This document shows, in pieces, positions 1 to 7,925 of a stretch of DNA of 61,338 nt; positions within the stretch are counted from its first letter, which is position 1; the number at the start of each line of letters is the position of its first letter. The notes beneath the pieces are model-generated. The model ran no database searches and was not told the origin of the DNA. It saw nothing but the letters and a program-made list of their open reading frames with translations. The DNA comes from Lachnospiraceae bacterium (GTDB lineage: Bacteria > Bacillota > Clostridia > Lachnospirales > Lachnospiraceae), in the NCBI GenBank assembly GCA_017465095.1, contig JAFTWX010000021.1, positions 1 to 61,338 of the forward strand, written 5' to 3'. The translations under genes and the position numbers were made by a program.

Positions 1-7
1 ATAATAT

Positions 8-81
8 GGCCCAGTGGCTCTGTTGGTTAGAGCGCCGCCCTGTCACGGCGGAGGTCGTCGGTTCGAGTCCGATCTGGGTCG
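8..81 (+). tRNA. tRNA-Asp (GTC)
   Basis: A full cloverleaf can be drawn. The acceptor arm GGCCCAG (8-14) pairs with CTGGGTC (74-80) with one G-U pair, and G81 is the discriminator. The anticodon loop reads CTGTCAC, giving anticodon GTC (Asp). The T arm holds GGTTCGAGTCC. CCA is not encoded. It is the first of three closely spaced tRNAs, so it is probably part of a polycistronic tRNA transcript that begins upstream of the window. Confidence 0.96.
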
Positions 82-107
82 TCAGTATGCATCAGCATAC
101 AAGAAAT

Positions 108-180
108 GGGATCTTAGCTCAGCTGGGAGAGCATCTGCCTTACAAGCAGAGGGTCACAGGTTCGAGCCCTGTAGGTCCCA
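108..180 (+). tRNA. tRNA-Val (TAC)
   Basis: The acceptor arm GGGATCT (108-114) pairs with AGGTCCC (173-179), with discriminator A180. The D arm contains TAGCTCAGCTGGGAGAG. The anticodon loop CTTACAA gives anticodon TAC (Val), and the T loop is GGTTCGAGCC. It lies 26 nt after tRNA-Asp and 22 nt before tRNA-Leu. Confidence 0.96.
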
Positions 181-202
181 TTTACAATGTTTAACATTGT
201 GG

Positions 203-286
203 GCCCGCGTGGCGGAACTGGCAGACGCGCAGGACTTAAAATCCTGTTGTAGCAATACAGTACCGGTTCGATTCCGGTCGCGGGCA
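203..286 (+). tRNA. tRNA-Leu (TAA)
   Basis: A class II tRNA with a long variable arm. The acceptor arm GCCCGCG (203-209) pairs with CGCGGGC (279-285), with discriminator A286. The anticodon loop CTTAAAA gives anticodon TAA (Leu). It is the last tRNA before the terminator hairpin at 300-338. Confidence 0.96.
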
Positions 287-299
287 CGAAAAAATGTGG

Positions 300-338
300 A
301 GGAAACGCAGTATTTAGCAGTGTTTCCTTCTTTTTTTA
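300..338 (+). terminator. Rho-independent terminator of the tRNA cluster
   Basis: AGGAAAC (300-306) pairs with GTTTCCT (322-328) across a 15-nt loop and is followed at once by a run of T (330-337). It sits 14 nt after tRNA-Leu and would end the tRNA transcript. Confidence 0.8.
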
Positions 339-401
339 TTTGGAAAATTTGTATGTACATGTATGTACTCTGCATAAATACTGTGTTTTAACGGTTGACA
401 A

Positions 402-430
402 TTGTAGTATAAACCGGCACATGATATAAT
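402..430 (+). promoter_or_regulatory. Sigma-A-type promoter, extended -10
   Basis: An extended -10, TGaTATAAT, ends at 430. A weak -35, TTGTAG (402-407), lies 17 nt upstream. A perfect TTGACA at 395-400 is also present but at 24 nt spacing, which is too far for that -10. The membrane-protein gene starts 24 nt downstream. Confidence 0.55.
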
Positions 431-453
431 TGCAAGTAAAAAGGAGACATGAA

Positions 454-882
454 ATGAAGTGGATATTCAGTACATTTGTTGGACTGATTGGCGCATATTG
501 TGTTTATTCCATGACGGGAACACTGACTAATTTACTGCTCGGCCCGCTGTTGGGATATAAGATTATGATGTGTTCGCTTTGGGGAGTCGCGATAACAAAT
601 GTAGATGGTGTGAAAAAAATACAAAATACAAATTTCTCATTTCTTCCGGAGGTTTTGTTGCACGTGAATGAGAAGGAAACACGTCCTAAAAAGCTTATTT
701 TAGAGATTTTTCCGGTTGTGCTGGGATTTTCCTTCTGCATAGCTTTAAGTGTGCTGTATGGAGGCGTCAGAGGGCTTCAACGGTATATTTTGGTCGGTTT
801 TTTGAGCGGGATGGCAGTGATATATTGCTGGCACATTTTCATTGTGCTCAAAATGGCGGTATATATGCGTGATAAACAGTAG
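454..882 (+). CDS. Small membrane protein of unknown function
   Basis: A 142-residue protein of no family I recognise. The start ATG at 454 is chosen because AAGGAGA (441-447) sits 6 nt before it; an in-frame extension to 430 has no ribosome site. The sequence suggests about four hydrophobic segments: residues 4-25, 30-50, a stretch near 90-110 and a last one near 115-135. A polar loop with several Lys and Glu lies in the middle. It is probably a cytoplasmic-membrane protein. It is preceded by its own promoter and followed 61 nt later by the D-lactate dehydrogenase, so co-transcription is possible. No function is inferred. Confidence 0.7.
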   Translation: MKWIFSTFVGLIGAYCVYSMTGTLTNLLLGPLLGYKIMMCSLWGVAITNVDGVKKIQNTNFSFLPEVLLHVNEKETRPKKLILEIFPVVLGFSFCIALSVLYGGVRGLQRYILVGFLSGMAVIYCWHIFIVLKMAVYMRDKQ

Positions 883-943
883 TACAATGGGTTAGAATAA
901 AAATAATATATGCGAATAGCAGACAGAAATAGGAGGGAAAAGC

Positions 944-1936
944 ATGAAAATATTATTTTATGATACAAAAAAATATGACAAAGATTCTTTTGAAAAAATG
1001 CTTCCGCAATTTCCGGAGATTGAAATGGATTTTTTGGAAGCGGATTTATCCGTGCATACGGCCAGATTAGCAAAGGGTTACGATGCAGTTTGTGCATTTG
1101 TGAGTTCTGATGTGAGCGGACCGGTTATCAAGGCGTTGGAAAGCAAAGGGGTAAAACTTGTTTTGATGCGTTGCGCCGGTTATAACAATGTAGATTTGAA
1201 TGCGGCAAAAGAGTGTGGCATCACAGTGCTGCGTGTCCCGGGCTATTCGCCGGAAGCAGTAGCGGAGCATGCGATGGCATTGGCGCTTGCTGTCAATCGA
1301 AGAATTCACAAGGGTTATATTAAAGTGCGTGAAAACAATTTCAGTCTGGTTGGGTTAACTGGAGTTAACTTTTATAAAAAGACAGCCGGTATCGTCGGAA
1401 CAGGTAAGATCGGAGCGGCGATGTGCCGTATCTGTCACGGATTTGGCATGCGCGTAATTGCATACGATCTCTATCCGAATAAAGATTTGGATTTTGTTGA
1501 ATACGTGGATTTTGATACACTTCTTGCGGAGAGCGATTTGATTTCTTTGCACTGTCCGTTAACCGAGGATAACTACCATCTTATCAATACGGAAACCATC
1601 CGGAAAATGAAAGATGAGGTGATTCTCGTAAATACATCACGAGGTGCGCTCATTAAGACCGAAGATTTGATTGCAGGTATCCGCAGCAAGAAATTTTTTG
1701 CAGTCGGATTGGATGTGTATGAGGAGGAAACGAACAACGTATTTGAAAACAGGGAAGATGATATTTTGGAGAATTCAACTACGGCAAGATTGTTGTCTTT
1801 CCCTAACGTGATTGTGACTTCGCATCAGGGATTTTTGACGGAGGAAGCGCTTGCTTCTATCAGTGAAACCACGTTACAAAATGCGATGGATTTTAAAAAT
1901 GATGAAATTAAGGAAATTAATTTGGTGGCAAAATGA
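944..1936 (+). CDS. ldhA: D-lactate dehydrogenase (NAD-dependent 2-hydroxyacid dehydrogenase)
   Basis: A 330-residue cytoplasmic enzyme of the D-isomer-specific 2-hydroxyacid dehydrogenase family, expected to reduce pyruvate to D-lactate with NADH during fermentation. The Rossmann glycine motif GTGKIG is at 152-157, followed by Asp175 at the end of the second strand, which favours NAD over NADP. The catalytic set is visible: Arg233 in NTSRG, a Glu in LDVYEEE (about 260-262) and His294 in TSHQGF. Overall length and motifs match E. coli LdhA-type enzymes. The ribosome site AGGAGGGAA precedes the ATG. Its stop overlaps the start of the GH3 gene by 4 nt (ATGA), so the two are translationally coupled. 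Substrate specificity within the family is inferred. Confidence 0.9.
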   Translation: MKILFYDTKKYDKDSFEKMLPQFPEIEMDFLEADLSVHTARLAKGYDAVCAFVSSDVSGPVIKALESKGVKLVLMRCAGYNNVDLNAAKECGITVLRVPGYSPEAVAEHAMALALAVNRRIHKGYIKVRENNFSLVGLTGVNFYKKTAGIVGTGKIGAAMCRICHGFGMRVIAYDLYPNKDLDFVEYVDFDTLLAESDLISLHCPLTEDNYHLINTETIRKMKDEVILVNTSRGALIKTEDLIAGIRSKKFFAVGLDVYEEETNNVFENREDDILENSTTARLLSFPNVIVTSHQGFLTEEALASISETTLQNAMDFKNDEIKEINLVAK

Positions 1937-4320
1937 TGGATGTTGACAAAGTACTAAAGAAAATGACATTAGAGGAAAAAGCGAGACTTGTAAACGGCGC
2001 GACATTCTTTGGAATGGCTGAAATAGAACGTCTCGGGATTGCGAGAATGCAACTGCTAGACGGCGGAACCGGTATGAATTTTGAGCAGTTGTTCGGCGAT
2101 ATGGCGGATGTGGGAAAGTTAGCGGTAGACAGCACCAACGGTATGGTTGGAAGTACGGTGTTGACGCATGTAATTGAGTATTATTTTGAGCCGGAAAAGC
2201 TGACAGAAGACGAAATCCCGTTGTACGAGTGGATTAAAGAACGGTTGGAAAAAAATCTGGACGGGGCAGATTATGCACCGGGATGTTTTCCGCCGGGAAT
2301 ACTGCTGGGAGCCACTTGGAATCCGGATGTGGTTTACGAGGTAGGAGAAGCATTGGGAAAAGAGGCAAATCTGTATGGCGTTCATATTTTGCTTGGTACG
2401 CCGAACGTAAATATTCACAGGGATCCGCTGAACGGAAGATTGTTTGAAGGATATTCGGAAGATCCTTGTCTTGTTTCGGAGCTGGCGCCATCGCTTGTCC
2501 GGGGCGTGCAAAAGTATGGTGTTGCGGCCAATGTCAAACACTATGCGGCAAACAATCAGGAAACAAACCGCGTCGGTATTAACGAGATTATTTCCGACCG
2601 TGCGCTGGAGGAAATATATTTACCGGGATTTAAAGCCTGTGTGCAGGAAGGCGGCGTAAAGACCGTCATGAGTGCATACAATCGCATTAACGGCGTTCCG
2701 TGTACGGAAAGTAAGTGGCTGCTTACGGAAAAACTCAGAGAAGAATGGGGATTTGACGGCGTTGTTCTGTCCGATTGGGGTGCGGTGTATCATCCGGCGG
2801 AAGCATTAGCTGCAGGTAACGATCTTGCTATGCCGGGGCCTCTCCCTTGGGAACCGATTGCCCGTGCGGTCGAGAACGGCAAATTGTCAGACAATGAATT
2901 AAATCTTGCAGTTTCACGTTTGCTGAAATTAATCGATTGGGTCACAACCAATTTCGGAAAATGCTCATTTGTTGATAAACAGCTGGAAGAATTGAAGAAA
3001 CAGACGGATTTGGCGGCTTATCGTGCAGCGGCGGAAGGAGTTGTACTTGTCGAAAATGAAGGAATTCTCCCATTTTCTGACGATAAGAAGGTTTCTATTG
3101 CCGGCAGCGGAGCAGAAAAACTACTGGAATGCGGCAGCGGAAGCGCAGGGATTACCACCAGCCGGACAAGCAGTTTGCGAGAAGGATTGCAGGCTGTAGA
3201 GGATGAGGATGCAGATGTCCGTATCTGTGTTTGCAGGCTCAGCGGAATGGAGGGAAATGATAGACCGCATATGCATCTTGCGACGGATGATTTGAAGTTG
3301 CTTTATGCTTACGGAGCGATCGATTTGGAGAAGGCTCCGGAAGTTGTCGGAGAGCAACTAAGAGATATAAAACAGGATAATAATTCGAAAAAACCGATGG
3401 TTCTTATTCTGAATGTGTGCGGACCGGTCGATTTATCCTATTTGAACAGAGATGTTGTAAAGGCTGTTCTTGTTACCTTTTTGCCGGGTATGGAAGGCGG
3501 AAGGGCGATATCGGATATTTTAAGAGGTAAAACGAATCCTTCCGGTAAATTGCCGCTGACTTTCCCGGTCAGATATGAGGATACTCCTACATATTTGAAT
3601 TTCCCGGGCGACGGATATGAAGTATGCTACGGAGAAGGAATCTATGTAGGATACCGTTACTACGACAAAAAGAAAATCCGACCGTTGTATCCGTTTGGAT
3701 TTGGTTTGTCATATACAACCTTTGATTGTGAAGGGCTGCATGATGTGCAGGTACAGGATGACAGAATTGCGTTTGATGTCTGTGTGGAAAATACCGGAGA
3801 CAGAGCCGGAGCAGAAGTTGTGCAGATTTATGCATCAGATCCGCATTCGACGTTGCACAAGCCGGTGAAGGAACTGATAGCGTTTAAGAAAGTATTTTTA
3901 CAGCCGGGAGAGAAGAGAACGCTTCGGTTTGAAATAAGCATGGACAAACTTTCTTCTTATGATGGTGATTTGAAGCAGTGGACATTGGAGGAAGGCTATT
4001 ACGATTTGTTAGCTGCAACTTCCTCGGATGAAAAAGATATATTTGCCCGGGAACGGATATATATTGATGTAGAATCGCCGTATAGCTATGGTAAAAATTC
4101 CACAGTGAAGACAATGTATGAGCATGAGGAATTAAAATCGGCGGTGAAAATATTGTGGGATAAGAAGAAATGGGATTGGGGAATCGTAGAGAGCAATTAC
4201 CAGTATACTTCCAATAAAACAATCGCTGAAATCATGCCGAAAGAGAAAGATTTTGTATTCGAAAAGGACGATTGTATCAAAGAGTTCCTGGCTTCGGTAA
4301 AAAAAGTAAAGAAGATATAA
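1933..4320 (+). CDS. Glycoside hydrolase family 3 beta-glucosidase
   Basis: A 795-residue GH3 enzyme with no signal peptide, so probably intracellular and acting on oligosaccharides or glycosides after import. The N-terminal barrel carries the family signatures NVNIHRDPLNGRLFEGYSED (158-177) and KHYAANNQE (202-210). The catalytic nucleophile is Asp281 in VVLSDWGA. The C-terminal part contains the second sugar-binding domain and a fibronectin-III-like domain (EVVQIYASDP, then LHKPVKELIAFKKV). Such enzymes release non-reducing terminal glucose or xylose; the exact sugar cannot be told from sequence. Translation is coupled to ldhA by a 4-nt overlap, which links sugar release to fermentative NADH disposal. 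A bidirectional terminator follows. Confidence 0.92.
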   Translation: MMDVDKVLKKMTLEEKARLVNGATFFGMAEIERLGIARMQLLDGGTGMNFEQLFGDMADVGKLAVDSTNGMVGSTVLTHVIEYYFEPEKLTEDEIPLYEWIKERLEKNLDGADYAPGCFPPGILLGATWNPDVVYEVGEALGKEANLYGVHILLGTPNVNIHRDPLNGRLFEGYSEDPCLVSELAPSLVRGVQKYGVAANVKHYAANNQETNRVGINEIISDRALEEIYLPGFKACVQEGGVKTVMSAYNRINGVPCTESKWLLTEKLREEWGFDGVVLSDWGAVYHPAEALAAGNDLAMPGPLPWEPIARAVENGKLSDNELNLAVSRLLKLIDWVTTNFGKCSFVDKQLEELKKQTDLAAYRAAAEGVVLVENEGILPFSDDKKVSIAGSGAEKLLECGSGSAGITTSRTSSLREGLQAVEDEDADVRICVCRLSGMEGNDRPHMHLATDDLKLLYAYGAIDLEKAPEVVGEQLRDIKQDNNSKKPMVLILNVCGPVDLSYLNRDVVKAVLVTFLPGMEGGRAISDILRGKTNPSGKLPLTFPVRYEDTPTYLNFPGDGYEVCYGEGIYVGYRYYDKKKIRPLYPFGFGLSYTTFDCEGLHDVQVQDDRIAFDVCVENTGDRAGAEVVQIYASDPHSTLHKPVKELIAFKKVFLQPGEKRTLRFEISMDKLSSYDGDLKQWTLEEGYYDLLAATSSDEKDIFARERIYIDVESPYSYGKNSTVKTMYEHEELKSAVKILWDKKKWDWGIVESNYQYTSNKTIAEIMPKEKDFVFEKDDCIKEFLASVKKVKKI

Positions 4321-4326
4321 ACAGAA

Positions 4327-4355
4327 AAGGCTGTCGCATGAGCGACAGCCTTTGT
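4327..4355. terminator. Bidirectional terminator hairpin
   Basis: AGGCTGTCGC and GCGACAGCCT form a perfect 10-bp stem (4328-4350) around a 4-nt loop. A tracts lie on the left and TTTGTT on the right, so it can serve both the GH3 operon (plus) and the acidic-protein gene (minus), which converge here. Confidence 0.8.
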
Positions 4356-4361
4356 TCATCG

Positions 4362-4718
4362 TTATTTGTCGGAATCTTCTTCGTCAAAGAATTCTTCAAT
4401 TGTTTCAGTTTCAGGAACTTCTTCCTCGGCAACTTCTTCGTCGGTACCGTCTTCTACCGTGTCAACCATCGGCTCGGAATCTTCTTCGTCAAATGGCTCC
4501 GCATTGTCGGAAGGAGCACTCAGATTGAGAGGGACATAAGTACGTTCTGCGGATTCTGTTCCGTTTTCATAATCCTCATCATCGTCGAAATCGTCGAAAT
4601 CATCGAAGTCATCTTCATCAAATATATCTTTTTCATTCTTTTTCATAAAATAATAAGCTCCTGCAGCGACAGCGCCGATGGCAGCTCCGAATAATAATCC
4701 TTTTGTAAACTTTTTCAT
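4362..4718 (-). CDS. Acidic protein with N-terminal membrane anchor (YtxH-like)
   Basis: A 118-residue protein. Residues 6-25 form one glycine/alanine-rich hydrophobic segment with a KKFTK start, as in YtxH-type small anchored proteins. The rest is extremely acidic: a run of Asp/Phe repeats (FDDFDDFDDD) near 37-47 and a C-terminus rich in Glu and Asp, with no predicted fold. A good ribosome site (AAGGAG) precedes the start. It is convergent with the GH3 gene and shares the terminator hairpin. The function is unknown; a stress-related or cell-envelope role is only a guess from the YtxH resemblance. Confidence 0.75.
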   Translation of the reverse strand: MKKFTKGLLFGAAIGAVAAGAYYFMKKNEKDIFDEDDFDDFDDFDDDEDYENGTESAERTYVPLNLSAPSDNAEPFDEEDSEPMVDTVEDGTDEEVAEEEVPETETIEEFFDEEDSDK

Positions 4719-4805
4719 ATTGAAACTCCTTTCAAACCCTTTTTTCTATTTTAAAATAAATTTTGCGATTATACAAGCAGTTTATGCAGAATTATCCACA
4801 GATAG

Positions 4806-5627
4806 TCATTTGAGATCATATTTATTTCGGATTTTTGTTGCATAGTAATAAATGAATTCCATAATCGTCGGGACACCGCGCTCAGAGTGAATGCGTGCGG
4901 TGTAATGCTCTAAAAGATCCAAAGGATCGCTTACTCTCCAGGCGCGGTTGATGGCATATTGCATGGAACGCTCTATGGCTGTGTCATTTTTCTTGTATTT
5001 TGGACCGAGCTCCTTGTATATGTTGGCATCGTGATCTTGGATTTTGAGCAAGATGGCATCTGTGAGATAAATATAACCTACCGATTTCGGACTGATGCCG
5101 ATCAGATTCAGTTCCTCTTGGACAACCTGACGAAGGTCGGCAGAAGAATCGGTTGTGTTCGGGCTTGCTTTTCGCAACGGCAACGGAATGATGTTAGAAA
5201 CACGCTTTGTGCCGGGAATAGGTGCTTTTTCGCTGATTCCGTGCATCATGGACAGGAAATTTGCAACATATTCTGCGCAATAATCCGGCTCATATTTCAG
5301 CATGATAAAATCGGCACCGAATGACCTTGCTGCTTCATGTATAGTGTGGCTTGAGTTGTTAGTTGTAACAAGAGTAAACGGAGGGTTTTCAAGATGCATC
5401 TGTTGTAATGAGGAGAGAAATTCGAGTCCGTTTCCGTTACCTTTGTGCAACTCGAGATCGACAATTACGGCGTCCGGACAATCGGATACTATCAATTCAA
5501 GAGCTTCTGCCGCGTCGGCTGTGATTCCGGATAAATCAAAATGTTCCAGATTATTCATGCAATTTTGAAGGGCATCGATTTCCTGCGGTTCATCCTCCAA
5601 TAAGAGAATCTTCAGTACTTTATTCAT
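4806..5627 (-). CDS. Response regulator with Spo0A-C-type DNA-binding domain
   Basis: A 273-residue two-domain protein. The N-terminal receiver domain has the acidic pair Glu11/Asp12, the phospho-acceptor Asp57 in VIVDLE and Lys111 in MLKYE. Residues about 165-270 match the C-terminal domain of sporulation regulator Spo0A: a start like ISPKSVGYIYL, the helix with AIERSMQYAINRAW, and a closing PTIMEFIYYYATKIR. It is not Spo0A itself, because the receiver differs and it pairs with a dedicated kinase. Its start lies inside the 3' end of the kinase gene (8-nt overlap), so the two are co-translated. It probably binds DNA near its own operon; sites resembling half of a Spo0A box flank the peptide gene at 7252, but the matches are weak. 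Confidence 0.85.
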   Translation of the reverse strand: MNKVLKILLLEDEPQEIDALQNCMNNLEHFDLSGITADAAEALELIVSDCPDAVIVDLELHKGNGNGLEFLSSLQQMHLENPPFTLVTTNNSSHTIHEAARSFGADFIMLKYEPDYCAEYVANFLSMMHGISEKAPIPGTKRVSNIIPLPLRKASPNTTDSSADLRQVVQEELNLIGISPKSVGYIYLTDAILLKIQDHDANIYKELGPKYKKNDTAIERSMQYAINRAWRVSDPLDLLEHYTARIHSERGVPTIMEFIYYYATKIRNKYDLK

Positions 5628-7140
5628 GAGTAAATTCCTCCGTTACTTGTATTGTTTCAGCGGGGATCACGTAAAGATCACCGCGGGTTTGCGTATTGAT
5701 AATTTCTTTGTGGCGGTAAGATTGAATGACATAGTGATTTTTGTTGTTGAAGAACAACGTAATCTTTTTGGTGTAGGCATTCTGCTGTGATTCAAATTCC
5801 TGGATTTGAATGGAAGCACGGTATTTCTTTTTGAGTTTCCATATATCCATGAGTCCGATGCCGCTACCGCCTGTATCGGCATGCGTCGTGTGTTGCTGAA
5901 TTCCGAGGAGCTGTAAGGTTTCAATATCAAAAGAAGTACCTGTGTCAGCAACGGAAATGTAAGCGTCCTTTTCCAGTTTGCCGAGGACAACTTGTAATTT
6001 TCCGCCATTCGTGTCCGACATGGCATTCAGTGCATTTTCAAGCAAATCAGAAAGCAAATGCGACAAATCTTCCGGTGAAATACGTGTCAGTAAATGTTCC
6101 ATGGCGGCCGGCGTATGCTTGCATGTGAAAGAGACCTGTCCGGATGCAGCTCTCTTTTGCATGTAAGCCAGCATTGCATCGATAGCTACCGTTCCGGTTT
6201 GTGTCAGACAAACATTTTGGCTGTCGTAGTCATCCATAATTCCTTTTCGGTCTTGAAACATAAATTGCAATTCTGCAACTAATTTTTCACCATAAATTTT
6301 AGCTTCCGACAACTCTGCGGAGGTTCTGCAAAGAAGAAATTCAGTGACCGCATTTTCCATGGCAGGAATCAATTTGTTGTCTTTATGTAATATCCGTGCA
6401 AGTGCTTGGTTGTCCTCCCGCAGTTTCCGGATAGTAGCTGCGTTTTCAGCCAACTCGTCATACAAAGATTGACGCTCCAACTTCCGGATCTTTTCAATGT
6501 AAGACTTCGTAATCATTCGCCGCCACCATGCGAAAAGCAGGATAGCTAGGAGGAAGGTGGCGAGCGGGAGGAAGTTTCCATAGAGTTTATATGAAGTATA
6601 GTTTTCTTTAAGGATCTGATATGTATCTATGGATTTAAAAGTCACAATTGTCAAGATAATAACTATACTATTTTTGATAAACTTAGCATTGGTTAAAGTT
6701 GTATGAATGGATTTGAAACGCTTTATTTTTGTAAAGAATAAAACTACGATGTATGAGAAACTACCATTTAATATATCAAGCAATATAAGAGCAGGCTGAA
6801 TGTGACAATAATAGAAAGGTATGCAGGTTATTGCCAGAAGCATTGAACATATAGTTGCTATAATTTGAAAAATCACATATGAAATTATGGATGTAATAAG
6901 AGCTAAATCAAATTTTGTTCTGTAGATTAGAATCATACAAACACATAGTGCGAAAGGATATATAAATGAGGATAAGTGTGGATAAATAAGTTGCATTATT
7001 ATAGATGAAATAAAAAGCAAAGAATATGTTAAGTGAAAAATAATAGTGCTAGAAATCTTGTATTCATTTTTTATAATAAGTTTTCGATAGAGACAAGCAG
7101 TGCATATTACTCGAAAGAAAACTGAAATAATTAATTTCAT
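5620..7140 (-). CDS. GHKL-type sensor histidine kinase, six or seven membrane segments
   Basis: A 506-residue membrane kinase with AgrC/VirS-like architecture. The N-terminal half (about 1-208) is a set of six or seven hydrophobic segments, with no large outer domain. A short coiled coil at about 212-250 follows. The probable phospho-acceptor is His252 in ARILHKDNK, the GHKL equivalent of the H box. The ATPase has the N box with Asn369 (DLLENALNAM), DTG at 399-401 and a GGSGIGL G box at 424-430. GHKL kinases with multi-pass sensors usually detect small peptides at the membrane. It is transcribed with the Spo0A-C regulator. A short peptide ORF starts divergently 112 nt away. No AgrB-type processing protease gene is seen nearby. 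Confidence 0.87.
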   Translation of the reverse strand: MKLIISVFFRVICTACLYRKLIIKNEYKISSTIIFHLTYSLLFISSIIMQLIYPHLSSFIYPFALCVCMILIYRTKFDLALITSIISYVIFQIIATICSMLLAITCIPFYYCHIQPALILLDILNGSFSYIVVLFFTKIKRFKSIHTTLTNAKFIKNSIVIILTIVTFKSIDTYQILKENYTSYKLYGNFLPLATFLLAILLFAWWRRMITKSYIEKIRKLERQSLYDELAENAATIRKLREDNQALARILHKDNKLIPAMENAVTEFLLCRTSAELSEAKIYGEKLVAELQFMFQDRKGIMDDYDSQNVCLTQTGTVAIDAMLAYMQKRAASGQVSFTCKHTPAAMEHLLTRISPEDLSHLLSDLLENALNAMSDTNGGKLQVVLGKLEKDAYISVADTGTSFDIETLQLLGIQQHTTHADTGGSGIGLMDIWKLKKKYRASIQIQEFESQQNAYTKKITLFFNNKNHYVIQSYRHKEIINTQTRGDLYVIPAETIQVTEEFTHE

Positions 7141-7227
7141 GTCACACCCCTAAATAATTGAACCAAGAGAATACTACAAAAAATCACCCACATGGAGCAA
7201 TAGAGAACCATCGACTTTTTGTTTAAT

Positions 7228-7243
7228 CTCCCTCTAGAGGGAG
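7228..7243. promoter_or_regulatory. Perfect 16-bp palindrome covering a ribosome binding site
   Basis: CTCCCTCTAGAGGGAG reads the same on both strands. Its right half plus the next base (AGGGAGG, 7238-7244) is the Shine-Dalgarno sequence of the 18-codon ORF at 7252. In RNA it could fold as a 6-bp stem with a CTAG loop and hide the ribosome site; in DNA it could be a dimer-binding operator. It lies between the divergent kinase and peptide genes. Which role applies, if either, is inference. Confidence 0.5.
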
Positions 7244-7251
7244 GTGAAAAC

Positions 7252-7308
7252 ATGGATTTATTAGAATGGGTATCAAAGCTTTGGGCAGATATTAGAGTAC
7301 ATTTCTAA
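7252..7308 (+). CDS. Candidate 18-residue amphipathic peptide (signal or bacteriocin-like)
   Basis: The ORF encodes MDLLEWVSKLWADIRVHF and then stops with TAA. An unusually strong ribosome site (AGGGAGGTG) sits 7 nt before the ATG, which is the main reason to think it is translated. Hydrophobic residues L3, L4, W6, V7, L10, W11, I14, V16 and F18 alternate with charged ones, as in an amphipathic helix, and there is no leader peptide or cleavage motif. It is divergent from a GHKL kinase and Spo0A-C regulator, the usual setting for peptide pheromones or immune responses to small bacteriocins. No cysteine suited to AgrD-type thiolactone formation and no AgrB gene are present. It matches no family I can name; it could also be a regulatory leader peptide. 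Confidence 0.5.
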   Translation: MDLLEWVSKLWADIRVHF

Positions 7309-7545
7309 TATGTTCTGTCGCTTAATTAAATTGTTCCATGATTCGTCTAACAAATTGTAATGTGGTTCTCATTTCAACCAACTTTGATTATATAATACAA
7401 AATTTGGAAATTCAATGAAATGGGACAGATTGTTACCGGATATGAGTTGTTTTGATGGTGAAGGTGAGTGGAACCAACAAAAACCAACAAAAAATACACA
7501 ACAAATTCCAAGGCAATTATTTGTAGAAAGTTGTTAGAATGTGTT

Positions 7546-7621
7546 TGTTCGCGATCATCCAAACGCTTCTCGGAACGTTTCTTCGTGACTGAAAACGTTC
7601 CGGGATCGCGAATTGCGAACA
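7546..7621. other. Structured intergenic element with two alternative foldings
   Basis: CGGAACGTTT (7571-7580) pairs perfectly with AAACGTTCCG (7593-7602). Outside it, CGCGATC (7550-7556) pairs with GATCGCG (7604-7610). A competing outer pairing joins TGTTCGC (7546-7552) to GCGAACA (7615-7621). No credible ORF covers this part. The nested arms suggest a folded RNA or a protein-bound DNA element; I cannot assign a class. The surrounding gene-free stretch, 7309-7925, otherwise shows only A/T-rich sequence and the hairpin at 7649-7676. Confidence 0.45.
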
Positions 7622-7648
7622 CTGGATTATGAAGGGACGATCCAAAGG

Positions 7649-7680
7649 GAAGGCCAACTCGAAAGAGTTGGTCTTCTTGC
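7649..7680. terminator. Strong GAAA-loop hairpin, possible terminator
   Basis: GAAGGCCAACTC (7649-7660) pairs with GAGTTGGTCTTC (7665-7676) over 12 bp with one G-T pair, closed by a stable GAAA tetraloop. The downstream tail TTGCGTTA is poor in T, so termination is uncertain; it may instead be a structural part of a transcript that includes the element at 7546-7621. Confidence 0.45.
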
Positions 7681-7925
7681 GTTATAAGTAAGCAATTTTT
7701 GTGCATATTGACGATTGTCAAGTGAGCGTTCCCGTGCTACGCTTTATGAAAGCATATAGTTCTGTTATTCTTTTGTATCTGTTTTTCTGAATGGATACAT
7801 CTTACTCATTTTCTGAAGTTTAGTTCTAACACAACTCTTGCTTTATTATTTCACCATAGGTTAATAGGCAGGAGAGATGGAAGAGATGAGACGTTTGTAT
7901 TCCTTTTTCTGCCGGAAGGAGGATT

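Noticed and set aside
14..391. 125-codon frame across the tRNAs
   Set aside because: It overlaps three intact tRNA genes and their terminator.
5620..7140. AgrC of a canonical agr system
   Set aside because: No AgrB-like protease or AgrD-like peptide with a conserved Cys/Ser and acidic tail is present, and the regulator has a Spo0A-C instead of a LytTR domain.
7374..7721. 115-codon minus-strand frame in the gene-free stretch
   Set aside because: It has no ribosome site, no recognisable motif and runs through the strong hairpins, whose symmetry keeps the frame open by chance.
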